Shown here: piece by piece, positions 26,063 through 38,637 of the stretch
Layout: every line of letters begins with the position of its first letter
Position numbering within the stretch: position 1 is the first letter of the stretch
Origin: Plectosphaerella cucumerina
Lineage: Eukaryota; Ascomycota; Sordariomycetes; Glomerellales; Plectosphaerellaceae
Length of the DNA: 64,000 nt
Reading direction: 5' to 3'
Assembly (NCBI GenBank): GCA_020746995.1
Contig: JAGPXD010000002.1
Location: 4,712,001 to 4,776,000, forward strand
Notes under the pieces: generated by a model
Seen by the model: the letters and a program-made list of their open reading frames with translations, nothing else
Databases searched by the model: none
Told to the model about the DNA's origin: nothing
Program-made: the position numbers and the translations under genes

Positions 26063-28848
26063 ATGATCTCGGGACGAGGAGGGGGTGCAGGCGGTGGCAG
26101 TGGCCGCGCTGGCAAGATCCGGCCGCCTCGTCGCATGATTAAGGTGAGTCGCTGCCTCAAGATGAATCCCGATAGAACTTCTGGTTTTCTCGCAACGAGT
26201 CTTTACATTCCCCCTCCTGCCGTACACCTCATCACCCCCCACCCTCCCCAATTCCGACCCGAACCGACCCCCATTTCCTGTCGCAACTACCAAGATGTCT
26301 CGTCCGTACCTCAAGGCTTACATTATCGGACAGTCCATAGCTGGCGGCGACGTTAACGACATCGAGCCGTCGTGGGAGATTCTCAAAGATGCTATGCACG
26401 ATATCCACAGCCAGAACTGCAGCAAGCAGCCATTCGAGCAGCTCTACCGCGCCGCTTACAAGATCGTACTCAACAAGAAGGGCGACGTTCTCTACACCAG
26501 AGTCCTGGACTATGAGAAGGCACACTTTCGCTCTTACATCATTCCCGAGATCGAGAAACTCGTCACTCCGAACCTCGTGAGCATTGCCACGGCGCAGGCC
26601 GGCGTCTCCATCAACGAGCGCCGTCGCATGGGCGAGCAGTTTCTTCTGCAGCTGCTTGCCGCCTGGAACAACCACAACACCTCCATGAAGATGGTCGGCG
26701 ACATCCTCATGTATCTCGACCGAGCATACACCATTGAGACCGGTCGCCCCTCAATCTTCACATCCTGCATGGGACTGTTCCGCGACAGCATCCTCCGCAA
26801 CGCGCTTGGTGCCCACTCCAACAAGACCATCTTTGACATCCTCAACTCGGTCATTCTGGATCTTGTCAACATGGAGCGGGACGGCGAAGTCATCAATCAC
26901 TTCATGATAAAGAGCAGCGTCGGTATGCTGGACAGCTTGTACGAGACTGACCACGAGCGCGAGGGTCAGAAGCTCTACACCACCACCTTCGAGCCTGCTT
27001 TCCTGTCGGCCACAAACGACTACTACAGCAAGGAGAGTGAGAGGCTGCTTCTGGAAGCCGACGCGGCCGCTTGGCTGCGTCATACCCGCGACCGTCTCAC
27101 CGAAGAGTCCGACCGATGCGAGACGACCATTCTCCGTGAGACCCGGGAGCAGAGCCTGAAGATCGTCGAGAGCCAACTCATCTCCAAGCACATGCGTGAG
27201 TTCCTCGCCCTGGAGAACACTGGCCTCAAGGGAATGCTGGACTTCGACCGCTTTGAGGACCTCGCCATTCTCTACCAGCTGGTCTCCCGCGTCGACCCAA
27301 AGAAGGACTCCCTAAAAAACACCCTTGGTGCCCGCATTGTGGATCTGGGCAGGGAGATCGAGAAGAACCTCAGCAACACCGACTTCTCCATGGCACCGAC
27401 TGCCGCCGGCGCTGATGCCGACGCGGGTGCTGATGGTGCCGAGAAACCCAAGGCCGCTCCCCTCACCCAGGCAGCCCAGCAGACCGCCGCTGCAGTCAAA
27501 TGGGTCGATGACGTTCTGAAACTCAAAGACAAGTACGACTTGATCTGGGAGAACTGCTTCGCCAAAGACCTCGTCATTCAGACGACCATGACAAAGAGCT
27601 TCTCGGATTTCATCAACCTCTTCTCGCGCGCCTCCGAGTATGTGTCCCTCTTCATTGACGACAACCTGCGCCGCGGAATCCGGGGCAAGACGGAGCGTGA
27701 AGTCGAGGAGGTGCTCGAAAAGGCCACCATCCTGATCCGCTACCTCCAGGACAAGGACATGTTCGAGAGGTACTACCAGAAGCACCTGGCCAAGCGCCTG
27801 CTCCACAGCAAGTCCGAGAGTCACGAAGTCGAGAAGTCCATGATTTCCCGCATGAAGCAGGAGCTGGGCAACCAGTTCACCTCCAAATTCGAGGGAATGT
27901 TCAAGGACATGCAACTTTCGAGCGATCTCACCGCCGAGTACCGCGACCACATCAGGGACGCGATGGATGACAATGATAAGCCCTCGGAGCTCATCATCAA
28001 CATCCTCACCATCACCCACTGGCCGCCCGAGGTAATGGGCAAGAGCACTCAGGCTACTAGCAACACTGAGTGCAACTATCCTCAGGAGATTGCCAAGCTC
28101 CAGGAAAGCTTCTCGGCCTTTTATCTCTCTAACAGGACTGGCCGCAAGCTCAACTGGGTCGGTACGGCGGGTACTGCGGACATCAAGTGCGTATTCCCCG
28201 CAATTCCGGGAGGCAAGGGCCCTCTTGCCCGTGAGCGCAAGTATGAGCTGAACGTGTCAACCTTTGGCATGGTCATACTCATGCTCTTCAACGACATCGG
28301 TGATGCGGCCCTCCCGTTCAAGGAGATTCAGGCCAAGACCAACATCCCGACTCAGGACCTTCTGCGGACCCTCACGTCGCTGTCCATCGCGCCCAAGGCG
28401 AGGGTTCTACTAAAGGAGCCCATGAACAAGAGGATCGACTTGGAGGACACCTTCCGCTTCAACTCGGCTTTCGTCAGCAAGACCGTCCGCATCAAGGCGC
28501 CCATCGTGAACGCCACAGCCAAGGTCGAGGGCGAGGAAGAGCGCAAGAACACGGAGGAGAAGAACCTCCAGGCACGCTCTCACATCATCGATGCCGCGGT
28601 TGTTCGCATCATGAAGTAAGTTACCTCCACTGCATCTCCGCATCTCCGCTTCCTTCCACTAACAACTATCTAGGCAAAGGAAGGAGCTGAAGCACTCGCA
28701 GCTCATCTCCGAGGTTGTTACTCTCCTCGCCAACCGCTTCAAGTCGGAGGTCAGCCTCGTCAAGAAGCGCATTGAGGAGCTGATTGCCCGCGAATATCTC
28801 GAGCGTGTGGAGGATGCTGATACGCCCACCTACCGATACGTGGCCTGA
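26063..28848 (+). CDS. CUL3: Cullin-3-type ubiquitin ligase scaffold
   Basis: Scaffold that joins BTB-type substrate adaptors to an Rbx1 RING subunit. Exons: 26063-26143, 26334-28615, 28674-28848; 845 residues. Exon 1 encodes a Gly/Arg-rich leader of 27 residues (MISGRGGGAGG..., ending RRMIK). The 190-nt first intron probably ends at CAG 26331-26333, giving MIK-SIAGGDVNDIEPSWEILKDAM. The adaptor-binding N-terminal repeats include FEQLYRAAYKIVLNKKG, and the central cullin-homology region contains YYQKHLAKRLL. The last exon completes the NEDD8 site: VVRIMK with modified Lys 788 split by the intron, then the winged-helix end LVKKRIEELIAREYLER...YRYVA. Without that short 3' exon the frame stops just after the lysine. 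A possible alternative acceptor, AAG at 26294, would add 13 residues. A BTB-like protein is encoded 27 kb downstream, but no functional link is shown. Confidence 0.93.
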
Positions 28849-29492
28849 AGATTGGGCAGTTACGCGACATACTCATACCAATCGTGCCGCAAACATGGCA
28901 GGCAGGTGGTTCTTTTTTTCGAATGGCTTTGTCGCCATATGAGGTCGTATATCGGAACGGGACGGACCGGACATGGACATGGAAAGACAGGCATCATGAA
29001 GATTCCCATTGACAAAGGTGTATGGCGTTTGGACCAGGACCGGCTTTTGAGGGCTTGCCTTTGTTGCGCCCATGCATAGAGCATTGCTTCAGGGAAAGGG
29101 AAAGGGACGATGATGATGAGAATAGAGAACAAGAACAGGATTGAGTCCTTGATAGGTTAAAGTCTCGGTTTACCGCGTTGTTTTGAGGCATCATGCTCCA
29201 TGGGCGAGTTCAACTACCCATCTAACCAACAGGGGACTTGGTTTCGCCCAGGCACCTCAAATCATGTCTTCTATGAAGCGACCACGGGCCCGACGAGTGA
29301 TGCGGGGGCTTCCTCGAGATGGTTGATCGAACTTAGATGTCATGCTTGTGTCACTCAATTCTGGCAGCTCAGGCACGGAACACAATGGCTTCAACTCAAA
29401 GGTATCTATCTTGCGGGCTCGCAATGGAGAACGGGATGGAACAGGGCTCGAGGAACAAACAAATGCACTAAAACATAACAATATGCAAGGAA
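28849..29492. other. Convergent 3' region between CUL3 and dapB
   Basis: Spacer of 644 bp receiving both transcripts; presumably two 3' UTRs. No further feature seen. The minus-strand frame from dapB appears to run on to 29257 only because its last intron is ignored. Confidence 0.55.
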
Positions 29493-32304
29493 TCATGGCT
29501 TCACCTCCTTCCTCGGCTCGATCTTTGGTTGCGCGCCCGCAATCTTCAGCCACTCGCCATTGAAGGCGTTGATCAGCCAGTTGCTCAGTTCTGGATATTG
29601 TCAGTTTCAAGAACGGTGGGGTTGTGTTGACGGGGCTCAACTCACTATCATACACGATGCGATTCGCGTTGTGGAAGTAGATGCCATGATCGCTGTCAGG
29701 GAAGACGTGGACGTCGTAGTTCTCGATGCCGTACAGGTCCAGCTTGTCAAGCAGGGTCAGGGAGTTCTGCATGTGGACGTTGTCATCGGCGATGCCGTGC
29801 ATCAGGAGGAAGCGCACGTTGCTTCCAAGGGCAGTGACGTTGGAGATGGCCGTCTCGTCGTAACCGGGACCATTGGCGGTGGGGGTGCGCATGTAGCGCT
29901 CCGTGTAGACGCTGTCGTAGAAGCGCCAGTCGGTGACGGGTGCGACGGCCATGCCATAGCTGAAGGTCTCGCCGCCGTCCAGCTCCAGGGTCTTGAGGGT
30001 GTTGAAGCCGCCAAAGGACCAGCCCCAGATGGCCATGCGCGAGGCGTCGACGTACTTCTTGGCCGCCCACTGCTTGCCCGCGGCGACCTGGTCGTGAGCT
30101 TCCCAGCGCCCAAGGTGGTCCCGGATGACGACGCGGTTCTTGCGGCCGATGAAGCCGGTGCCGCGGCCGTCGACGGTGACGACGATGTAGCCGAGGGAGG
30201 AGGCCACGTAGGATTGGAAGTCGACAGCGAACTTCTTGTTGACCATCTGGGACCCGGGGCCAGAGTACTGATAGAACAGGACGGGGTATTTCTTGTGCTT
30301 GTCAAAATGAGGCGGGCGTCGCTCGACGTAGTTGAGCTCAACGTCATCAACCTTGATTGTGCCATACTCGAGAATCGGCAGCTCGTGCTTGCGGGCCTTC
30401 TCGCTGAGATCCTTGTTCTCCTCGATGATGCGTTCGTAGCTTGTGGGGTTGGAGGGGGTGCTGACAACCTTCTGCCAAGGAACCTTGGGTCCGAGGTAAG
30501 AAAGTAGGCCGTAGCCCGCCCCGTCGGAGAAAGACATATCGTAGTAGCTCTCAAGGCTAGTGTCAGTGAAGGCCTTCAGGCCGCTGCCGTCGAGGTGGGC
30601 GCTGTAGATGTGGCGCTGAATAGACGATTCCTTGGTCGCCGAGAAGTAGACGAGGTTGTTCTTCAGATCGATGGCGAGAGGGCCCTTGTCCACTTCCCAA
30701 GATGTGCCCTCGGTCACCATCACGGGCGTATCCTTGTCCATTGGGCTGTAGTATGCCAGGTGGTCGCCGTTGTCGTGGATGATCTTGTCGACGTATCCGT
30801 CGTGTTCGCGGCCGTTTGCCGGGTCGGCAGGGATGAAGTGAGTGTCCTGCGTGATCTCGAACCAGCCGCCGTCGATCTTTCCAATGTCGACGTGGCGGAC
30901 AGTCTTGCCGGATCGCTCCTTGATATCAATCAAGATCACCTGCATGATATCGCTCACGCGGTTGGTGGCCTTGACGAGTACCTTGCCGTTGGCCCAAAGA
31001 ACGAAGTTGATGAGCCTGTCATCGGCGGGGAAGATGCCCTCAATGTCGACAGAGAAGGTGTCGCCCTTCTCGACGTCGTAGAACATGAGGTCGACAACAG
31101 GGTTGTGGCTGCCGGCCTTGGGGTACTTGATCTGCCTGACCTCTGGGTAGTTCTCCTCTCCTGGGACGGGGTCCTGGCCGCTCGGCCTCGAGACGAAGTA
31201 CTGGATGGGATATTCGGGCACACCGGTCTCATTGGTGCGGAGGAAGGCGACGTGCTTTCCGTCTCCGGACCACCAGGTGGCGACGCGGCCGGAAAAGACC
31301 TCTTCTTCGTATACCCAGTCGGGGACGCCATAGAAGTACTCCGGTCCGCCGTCAGTCGTCACCTGGGTAACCTTGGTATCGTCTGTCCTTCTCAGGTAGA
31401 TGTTGTTGTCCCGAGTAAAGGCGATGGCGTCGCTCTGCGAGTTCCACGTCGCGAGCTGCACACGGGCATCGGGGTGGTCTGGGTCGAGGGGCTCCGCCGT
31501 CTGTGACTCGACGTCGAATATCCAGTAGACGGCCGTGAAGGAGTGCCGCCAGTTGTGCTGGCGCTTGGTCGAGACCAGAACCTTCTTCTGGTCATGGCTC
31601 GGCCATGCATCACTCACGGTGTGCTGCTGGTCGCCCCAAGAAAAGAACCCTTCCTTCATGAGGGTCCTACTGGCCATGGCGCCGACCTCTCCATCGTCAC
31701 GGGTCTTCTGGGTGGACCGAACATCTTCGACGACAAGGTAATCCTTGCCCTGAGCGGCACGCTCGAGCAGGAGACCGTCTTCGCCATCGGGACCCGCGAT
31801 CCAGCTAATTGAGTGCGACGTCGCGCGCCAGAAGCCGTCCTGGACCTGGCCCAGGGTCACCGGCTTGCCGGACTTGCGGTTCGTCGACGCCGGGTCGTGA
31901 TCGATCTGGCTGGCGTGTTTGTACGACTTGCTCGTCAGGAAAATGACAAGCGCAGCAACCCACGCCGCGACGAAGATTCCCCCAAGGATATAAAGCCACC
32001 TCTTCAACTTGCGATCCACGCCGATGCGGGGTGCAGCAGGAGCTCCTCCGGGGAGGAAGGGACCTGTTTCCGGGTCGGCATTGTCGGACTCCTTGGGGTC
32101 TTCATCTTCCCGATCATCGTAGGCATCGGCGTAGCCAGTCCGTGGGGGTGCCCGACGGCCACGTTTCGATGAAACGATGCCCTTCTCGGACTCTTCGTGG
32201 AGGCGCTCGAACACGAGGCTCGTTGTTGATACACTGGAGATGGAGGACTCGCGTGACCGGCTGGGGAAGGCGGCAGCCCCTTCGGTTGATTTGGTCTCCT
32301 CCAT
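29493..32304 (-). CDS. dapB: Type II membrane dipeptidyl aminopeptidase (DapB/Ste13/Dap2, peptidase S9B)
   Basis: Removes X-Ala or X-Pro dipeptides from N termini in the late Golgi or vacuole membrane. Exons 32304-29646 and 29590-29493 give 918 residues, the usual length of fungal DapB. A cytosolic acidic N terminus (1-100) is followed by one membrane segment at about 102-124 (LYILGGIFVAAWVAALVIF), a beta-propeller region, and a C-terminal alpha/beta-hydrolase domain. Catalytic triad by position: S763 in GWSFGG, D840 in HGIADDN, H873 in DSDHG; the spacings match those of DPP IV. A short 3' intron changes the C terminus from an unconserved run-on to KLSNWLINAFNGEWLKIAG, the family ending. The first ATG is at 32304; the longer open frame starts with a TTG. 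Ste13-type enzymes trim alpha-pheromone precursors, and such a precursor is encoded at 59.5-60.6 kb. Ste13 and Dap2 roles cannot be separated by eye. Confidence 0.93.
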
Positions 32305-33480
32305 GGTGTCTATGGTATCGGGTGCACGGTTTTCGGAAGACGCGCGCAGCGTCGAAGGGGTGGTTTGTGGAAGACGGAGGTTCGACACGATTGACGAGCA
32401 GACGATCAATGCAAGCGGAATCTGTAACTCGGAGCGATGGCTAAATCACGCCCATATCGCGTGCTTTCCTATGGGCAGCTGGGCCTCACTGTGCGCTGTT
32501 CCTGACGGCCAGTCTCATCAAGTGGGTGTGAGGGGGCGCTGCGAGGGGACAAGTGGTAGGTATGGACGGTGGTCTTTGTGGTTTGCTTCCTGATCCGGGA
32601 CTGAATAGCTGGATGTCGCCGAGGGCCCGAGATCCAATTGGCACCGTTTGAGGGAGAGCTGGAGCCGACGAGAGCGCGGCGATGCACCCGCCAAGCCACA
32701 GTGACATTAGGTGGAGAATTGTATGAGTCAGCACAACCCCTAACGGTTGCTCCGATAAGCAGCATGCATTTCGCTAGGCAAAGTCGCATCGCAACATGCA
32801 ATGACTCGGGGACCGGACCTGCAGTGGTTCGTACTAGAGCCAGGCTCCCCTGCAGGTCCCGCTCGCCGGAAGCTCAACCAGCGCGGCCATCATCCGTGCT
32901 AAGCTGGAGCTTGGGAATTGGGTAGTTGTAGCTCCCTGCTCCAGTCCTCCCCCATCCAGCATTCCCTTTGTCGGTTGGTTCCATCGCAGGGTCTCCCTCG
33001 CGCACGCTCACGCACCTTCGGAGTTGACCGCTCAGAGAAGCACACGACAGGACAGGACAGGGCATGGGCATGTGAGCTTCGTCATCTCGCCCGGTGGCAT
33101 GGCGCGCCAAGAGCGGCGACCAACGGACTTTATGTCACTCGTGAGGGTCCCTTCATTTGCTGGCGGGGAGATCGGCGCCTCAGTGTGACGGCCAGTCCGG
33201 GCGTCCACCCACAAGGCCACCCCCCCGAGACCCCATCCACCATCACGAAGCAGACGTCGCGGGACCGGATGAGGGTGGAGATTAAAAGAGGATACTGTGC
33301 TTGCTTGGAAATGCGGCAACATGGAACATGCCGATCCGCCGTCCGACGAGAGTATTGCGAAGGCGAAGGCGAGCGAAGGATGAGGCCAGGGGAACAAGGT
33401 ACCGAAATCGAGAAATCGCCGTCGCAAAAAAGTCCCGTCCGTGGCTACAGACAGCCCGGTACGAGAGGGAGGTGGCCGGC
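32305..33480. promoter_or_regulatory. Spacer upstream of dapB and downstream of the zinc-finger gene
   Basis: Both neighbours are on the minus strand, so this 1.2 kb should contain the dapB promoter and the 3' UTR of the zinc-finger gene. Small open frames in it have no recognisable content. Confidence 0.5.
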
Positions 33481-34591
33481 TCACTGGTCGACCATCATAT
33501 TCTCCCGATACTCGCGCCGCTTCGGCTCGCACTTGACTTGATCCCTGGGACACTCCCAGCCGTGCTCCTCGACCTTGACGCGCCCGAGACACTTTGAGCA
33601 GCGCCACCACTGGGTATACATCTTGCGGCCGGCAAGCCACGGATCGTCGAGCTTGCCGCCCTTCTTGACCACGTCCTCCTTGTGCATCTCCTGCAGGTGC
33701 ACGCGGAACCGGTCCTTGCGATTGAAGCCGTCCGTCATGCGCGGGCAGACGGGGTAGTCGCAGGTGAAGACGCCATCCTTCTCCTTGCCGTCCTTGCCAT
33801 CCTTGCCGCTCGCGCTGCCGTCCTGGGCGATTGGTGATGCGCCGCCGCCGTTGGGCCCCGGGGCCAGCCCGGCCGGGTTCAGGTTTGGCGGCAGCCCCGA
33901 GGGGACTGGCGCCACGGGCATGTGCTCAAATGTAGGGGTAGTCACCGTGCCCGGCGGCAGCAGGGGAACTCCGTTGGGATGGGCCATCTTGTAGTGGCGG
34001 TCGAGGTCGGGCTTGCGCTTGAACGGTTTCGAGGGGCACGCGGGGCTGAGACATGTCCACTCAATGTCTTTTTGCTGTTGGACCGGCGACCTTTTGGTCA
34101 CCTGGAGGGGTATCATGAGCGGCAGGTGTTCTGACGGCGGCATATTGGGCTGGAGCTGCCAGAAGCCGCCATCGTCTGCTGGGTGGTAGTCGTACAGGGA
34201 CCAGTCGAAGTTTGCAAAAGAGAACTTTGACCTGCAATGGACGGGGAGAGAAAAGCAGCGTCAGCGAGATTGCTTCTCCTGGATGGCGGGGGAAGAAGGC
34301 AAGGGAGGGGAGAGAAGAGAGAAGAGAGGGAGCGCGAACCATGGTTGTCCGTTGGGGCCCATCTGGGCCATGGGATTCGGCGTCGGTGGCATTCCCTGGG
34401 CCATGCCAGGCGGCAATTCCTTGCCTGTGATGATGGGAGGAGGGGGCATTGCAAAAAAGGCACCGTGGTCTTTTGAGGTTGTGAGACGAGACTAGATCAG
34501 CTTCCTGCTGCTTGCCGGCGGCTTCTCGTAGACGGATTAAAGATGGGCGGGTCGGTTACGAACCTTCGCCGTCAATCTGGCTGGGCGCCAT
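33481..34591 (-). CDS. C2H2-type zinc-finger protein, three exons
   Basis: Exons 34591-34564, 34424-34340 and 34231-33481 give 287 residues; both introns use GTTCGY donors and keep frame. Visible parts: a short Pro/Met-rich N terminus (KELPPGMAQGMPPTPNPM), a Trp/Asp-rich block (FANFDWSLYDYHPADDGG), then two long C2H2-like units. Unit 1 is CLSPACPSKPFKRKPDLDRHYKMAH; unit 2 is CDYPVCPRMTDGFNRKDRFRVHLQEMH, after a Gly/Pro/Lys linker. A possible third zinc site CSKC...C...C lies near the C terminus. Proteins of this layout are common and poorly characterised in Sordariomycetes; a nucleic-acid-binding role is inferred only from the fingers. An in-frame ATG at 34449 (MPPPPIITG) would give an alternative start without exon 1. 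Confidence 0.78.
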
Positions 34592-35610
34592 GGCCTGGGG
34601 GGAAAGAGAGGGAGAGATTCTGCGCGAGATGACCGAACGTGGTAAAGATGGGTGTCGGGAGGTGTGAAGGTAAGGGATGTGAGGTGAGGTGAGGTCCTGG
34701 TGTTATATGCAGGTGAGGTCTGTCGTTCTCTCGGCCGCTGTCAGTGTTGGTGGGTTGGGGGACCAGATGCGATGGGACGTGCCCGGGCAAGGTCCATGGC
34801 TCGTCCAGCAGAGGTGAAAAAGACAAGCTTCTGCTCCCAGGGTGATCTGAGCGGCAATATCAAGAGAGGAAGGCGGGCGGCGAGGATGGGTAGATGGCGA
34901 AGAGAGAAAGAGCGTGTGCGTGGGGATGGATGGGCGGACGGCGGACTGAAGAGGCGCAGATATCGGCGACCGTTTTTATTTTATCCCGGCGCTGCGGTTT
35001 GGGGTCCAGCTCGCGAAAGAGAGGCCGACCCAGGTACAAGTAGTAGGTGACAGGACAGGACAGGCACAGGCACGCGTCCCTGGGGTGGACGGAAGAATAA
35101 CTGGTCATATGTAATGAACGAGCCAACCCAGCCAGCCATCCATCCATGATCCAGCCAGCCCAGCTCGGGAACATCCATCCAGAGCTGGACGACGGAGTGA
35201 GCTATTGAGGGGTACGAGTACCAGTGACAGGGAAAGGCAGGTCAAGGCAGGGGACGGACCGGGATGGCCCATCCCATCTCCCATCATCCATCCTTCACAT
35301 CCCATCCCATTCCCATTTTCATCCATCGATCGGCCTCTTCTCTCCCAGGGCCCGGCGGACTCTCACTCGCTCTCGCACTCGCGCGGATTCCCCCCCTCAT
35401 CCATGATCCAATTCCGGCTGCGCCGTACGTACTCGTAGGCACTGCATGTACGAGGTGCTGTCTATCTACTCGTAGCCACTGCTGTTTGCGTGCGTTGCGT
35501 CCGCGGGTGCTGTGCCTGTTCAGGGACCCTTGGTGGCAGGGGCAAACGCGCGCGAACCAACACGGCGCAGCGAGCGAAGCACAACCACGGAGCAACATGC
35601 AGACGAGCAG

Positions 35611-35653
35611 CGGCGGCGGCGGCGGCGGCGCAGAGGGGGGGGGGGGGGGGGGG
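35611..35653. repeat. CGG trinucleotide repeat followed by a 19-base G run
   Basis: CGG is repeated six times from 35611, then after CAGA-type interruption there is an uninterrupted run of 19 G at 35635-35653. Such tracts can form G-quadruplexes and are prone to slippage and to sequencing or assembly error. Confidence 0.9.
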
Positions 35654-36415
35654 AGGCGGGGTGCAGCCATGGATGTTTGTTGGAAGCCGGGGGCGGGATC
35701 GGGCCCTGCGCAAGCCAAGGTACGGCGTCGTCTGACGAGCAGCTTGGGAGCAGCAGGTGAGCGGCTGCAATGCCGCATTAGCGGTTTGAGGGAGGGGCAG
35801 CTCTTCGCCTCTTCTTCCCCCGAGGTAAGAAGGGAGCCTGACCCCCTCTCCTCTCCCCCCTCCCACACCTAGAAAAGCCACTTGGCAGTTGGATCTGTTG
35901 GATCTTTTCTCGCAAAAAGGATGAGCGGCGGCTGTTCGGTCGGTCAATCAAGGGTGTTGGCTCGAAATGGAGGTGGAGGTGTGGGTGTGGTGTGTGGTGT
36001 GTGGTCGTCACGGTGGTGTGTGTGGTGATGGGAGAGAGAGGGGTGGAGAAGAGAAGCCTGAGGGGAGTGGGAGTGGGAAGACAAGGCCAAGGGGGTGTGG
36101 TGAAATCCATTGCCCCAGGGCCCATGCCGTGCCATGCCATTGCCAATGCCAGCCATCCACATCCATCATTACCTATGCAGTAAGGGATTAGCAACACCCG
36201 GCAGCGGGCTGAGATTTCTTTTGCTCGCTTCGGGGGCACGGAAAGACATCCTTCACGTTGGGGGCAAGAATGAGAAAAATCGAAATAAACCCTCATGATG
36301 CTTGCTTGCTGCTGCTGCTGCCACCAACGGGACGGCCCCTGGTGGGTGTGAGTGACCAGTCACGCAAGTGGTAAGATTGCCCCCCTCATCATCCCGAGAA
36401 TACGCATGAACATTG

Positions 36416-36445
36416 ATGTATGTACATGCAAACTCGTACATACAT
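36416..36445. repeat. Perfect 10-bp inverted repeat (hairpin)
   Basis: ATGTATGTAC at 36416-36425 pairs with GTACATACAT at 36436-36445 across a 10-base loop. It could be a cruciform or a dimeric protein site in the zinc-finger/PRA1 spacer; no function is known. Confidence 0.6.
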
Positions 36446-36680
36446 ACGTGTATGTTGCGAGTGCGTGATGAACCTGCCTGCTGCTGTTGCCCAGCCTTGA
36501 CAGCAACCATCCCCGAGAGGACAGGCCTCACGAGTCACAACCGAAAGGAGGCAACGCAAGTTCCTAATAATATAGGTGGCCCGACCGACGGACCGACCAG
36601 GGTACATGACCCGAATCGGACAAGACAGGGACTTTGTCGCGATCTGGTGCCGGTGATCCTGATGTGAGATTTGCGCGGGA

Positions 36681-36704
36681 AGCTTGGGAGCTTGGGAGCT
36701 TGGG
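36681..36704. repeat. Three tandem copies of AGCTTGGG
   Basis: Exact 8-base unit repeated three times, followed by AGG. Minor minisatellite in non-coding sequence. Confidence 0.85.
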
Positions 36705-38616
36705 AGGATCCAAGGTGCTGACTGACTGGCAGTGACTGGCTGGCTGGGTTTGCTGTACGCGGACCGACCGCACTTGCGCAAACCGCGGGCGCCTCTGCGA
36801 GGGCTTGCAGATCGGACAATGTCACGGAGGTGATCAAATGTATTCGCTAGCGTCACACCGACGATGAAGGGTTTTGAATGGGGCCGCGGAGACCGGGAGG
36901 ACAAGCGGTGTACCGTCGGTGAGCGGATGGGAAGCCGACACGGAGTTGGGGAAGATGACAAGTGAGGATTTGGGTGCTGCAGCTTTTGCTATTGCAAGCT
37001 CTCAGACGGAAGTCCGTTCAACGAATTTATTTGAAGTTGATTTAGCACCGAATGGAGGTATTCGTATCGCTCAAAGGGCATGACGGTCCGGCCACGACAG
37101 CTCAATTGCGCCGGTTTGGGTAGAGCACGAGAGCTGGCGCGGGGAAGACAACGTGGGCACACGACAGCTCATCAGCTGGCGGCCACGATTCCGAGATTGA
37201 GCGATTTGGTACAAGACCGCTCTCACTATCGATTGGAGGCACGATGAGCGGACGAGTGACGTGACCAATCCGCCAGAGCAAGCTGAATGTGGATGTGGAA
37301 ATACTCGACTAGAGAGAGAGAAGACTCGTCCCGTTCCCAGCTTGGGGATGCGGCCGGCAAGACTGACAGCCAAGTATTGTGTGTCTCCTCTCTCTCGTCA
37401 GCCTGCGGACTTGACTGGGTTGAGCGGTGGGGAGTGGATGCATTCCGCCCCAGCTTCTCGGTGGTTGTCGTGACCGCCACGTCAGGCGAGATGGAGAGAG
37501 CACAGAGGCCCGAGGCGGAGACGAGACGATGCCAGATAAGCAGACAGAGAGGGAGACGAAGGCAGAGGAGAGGTGACAGGAGAGCAGGAGAGCGAAAGAA
37601 AGAAAGAGGGCTTGCATCGAGCAAGCTGCATCGCCTATCTTCGTCGAGGGTGCTACGCTGCTACCCAACGAGCACGCACACCTTTCGACACTTGCACGAC
37701 ATCTGGTTGATCTGGTTGGAGCAAGCCGACAGGTTGTCTTGGGCCCCCGTCGTTAGCGACTCGTGGGGATGCCCAGTGCCGTGCATAAGCTTGCTGCCAG
37801 ACCAGACCAAACCCGGCTGCCCAAAGGAAAGCAGGGCTAAAATGGAGGGCGACTGGAGCGAAGCTGCCGACGCAGCAGCTGGACGAACGGGGACCCGATC
37901 GATGAGGTGGGATAAAAATCTCTGTCCGTCTGTGTCGCACTGGCGGTCAACTCTGTTTCCTACAACACCAACCCACGACCCGTGTTCCTAGCCGCAATGC
38001 GTGCTGGACGGGATCCATCGACTCTGACGACGCTCCCTGCCCATTCCTGAGCGGGAGGAGGAGAAATCCGACGAGGGAGAAAGAGAGCGAGCGAGCTGAG
38101 CGGGCAGTGAGAGAGCGGGGATCTGAACAATCCTCAGCTCTCCCATTCGGGCGTCTTCCTGCGCGAATCGATACGGATTCGCTTAGGTAAGCAGGACGCG
38201 AGAAGGACAGCTCTCATCTCCAACACGACACGGCACTGGGCAGGCACCGCCTCGAGAGAAACGGAGGGAGATCCCAGCACAGGGCACCTGCTTCCCCCCT
38301 TGGCGCAAATCATCGCACCCGAACCGAACCCCTGAACGAACGGCAGTCGGCTAAAAAGTTTCCCTCGACTCCATCATCGACACAACATTCCCGTCACAAT
38401 AAACAGCCCAAAACATTCCTCCGGCACCAAGCGGCCTCTCACCAACTCGCCTTGACGAAATTCCCTATTCCTGCTGCCTGCAGCTACTTCAACGCCATCG
38501 TTGGAGGCTTTTCGTAAGCCGCGCCCCCAGACGTGTCCCCTTTTCCCCCTTTACCGTTGCGCAGACGCGTGTCCACCCGGGGCTTTTTTTGGTCGCGCTG
38601 CCTGGTTGGGCCTCGT

Positions 38617-38637
38617 CAAGCCTCAAGCCTCAAGCCT
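38617..38637. repeat. Three tandem copies of CAAGCCT
   Basis: Exact 7-base unit repeated three times, about 190 bp upstream of the PRA1 start codon, so probably in its leader or core promoter. Confidence 0.85.

Noticed and set aside
26295..26333. CUL3 translation starting at the ATG MSRPYLKAYIIG
   Set aside because: This segment is better read as intron: removing it joins the Gly-rich first exon to the conserved cullin start in frame at a CAG acceptor. It remains a minor alternative.
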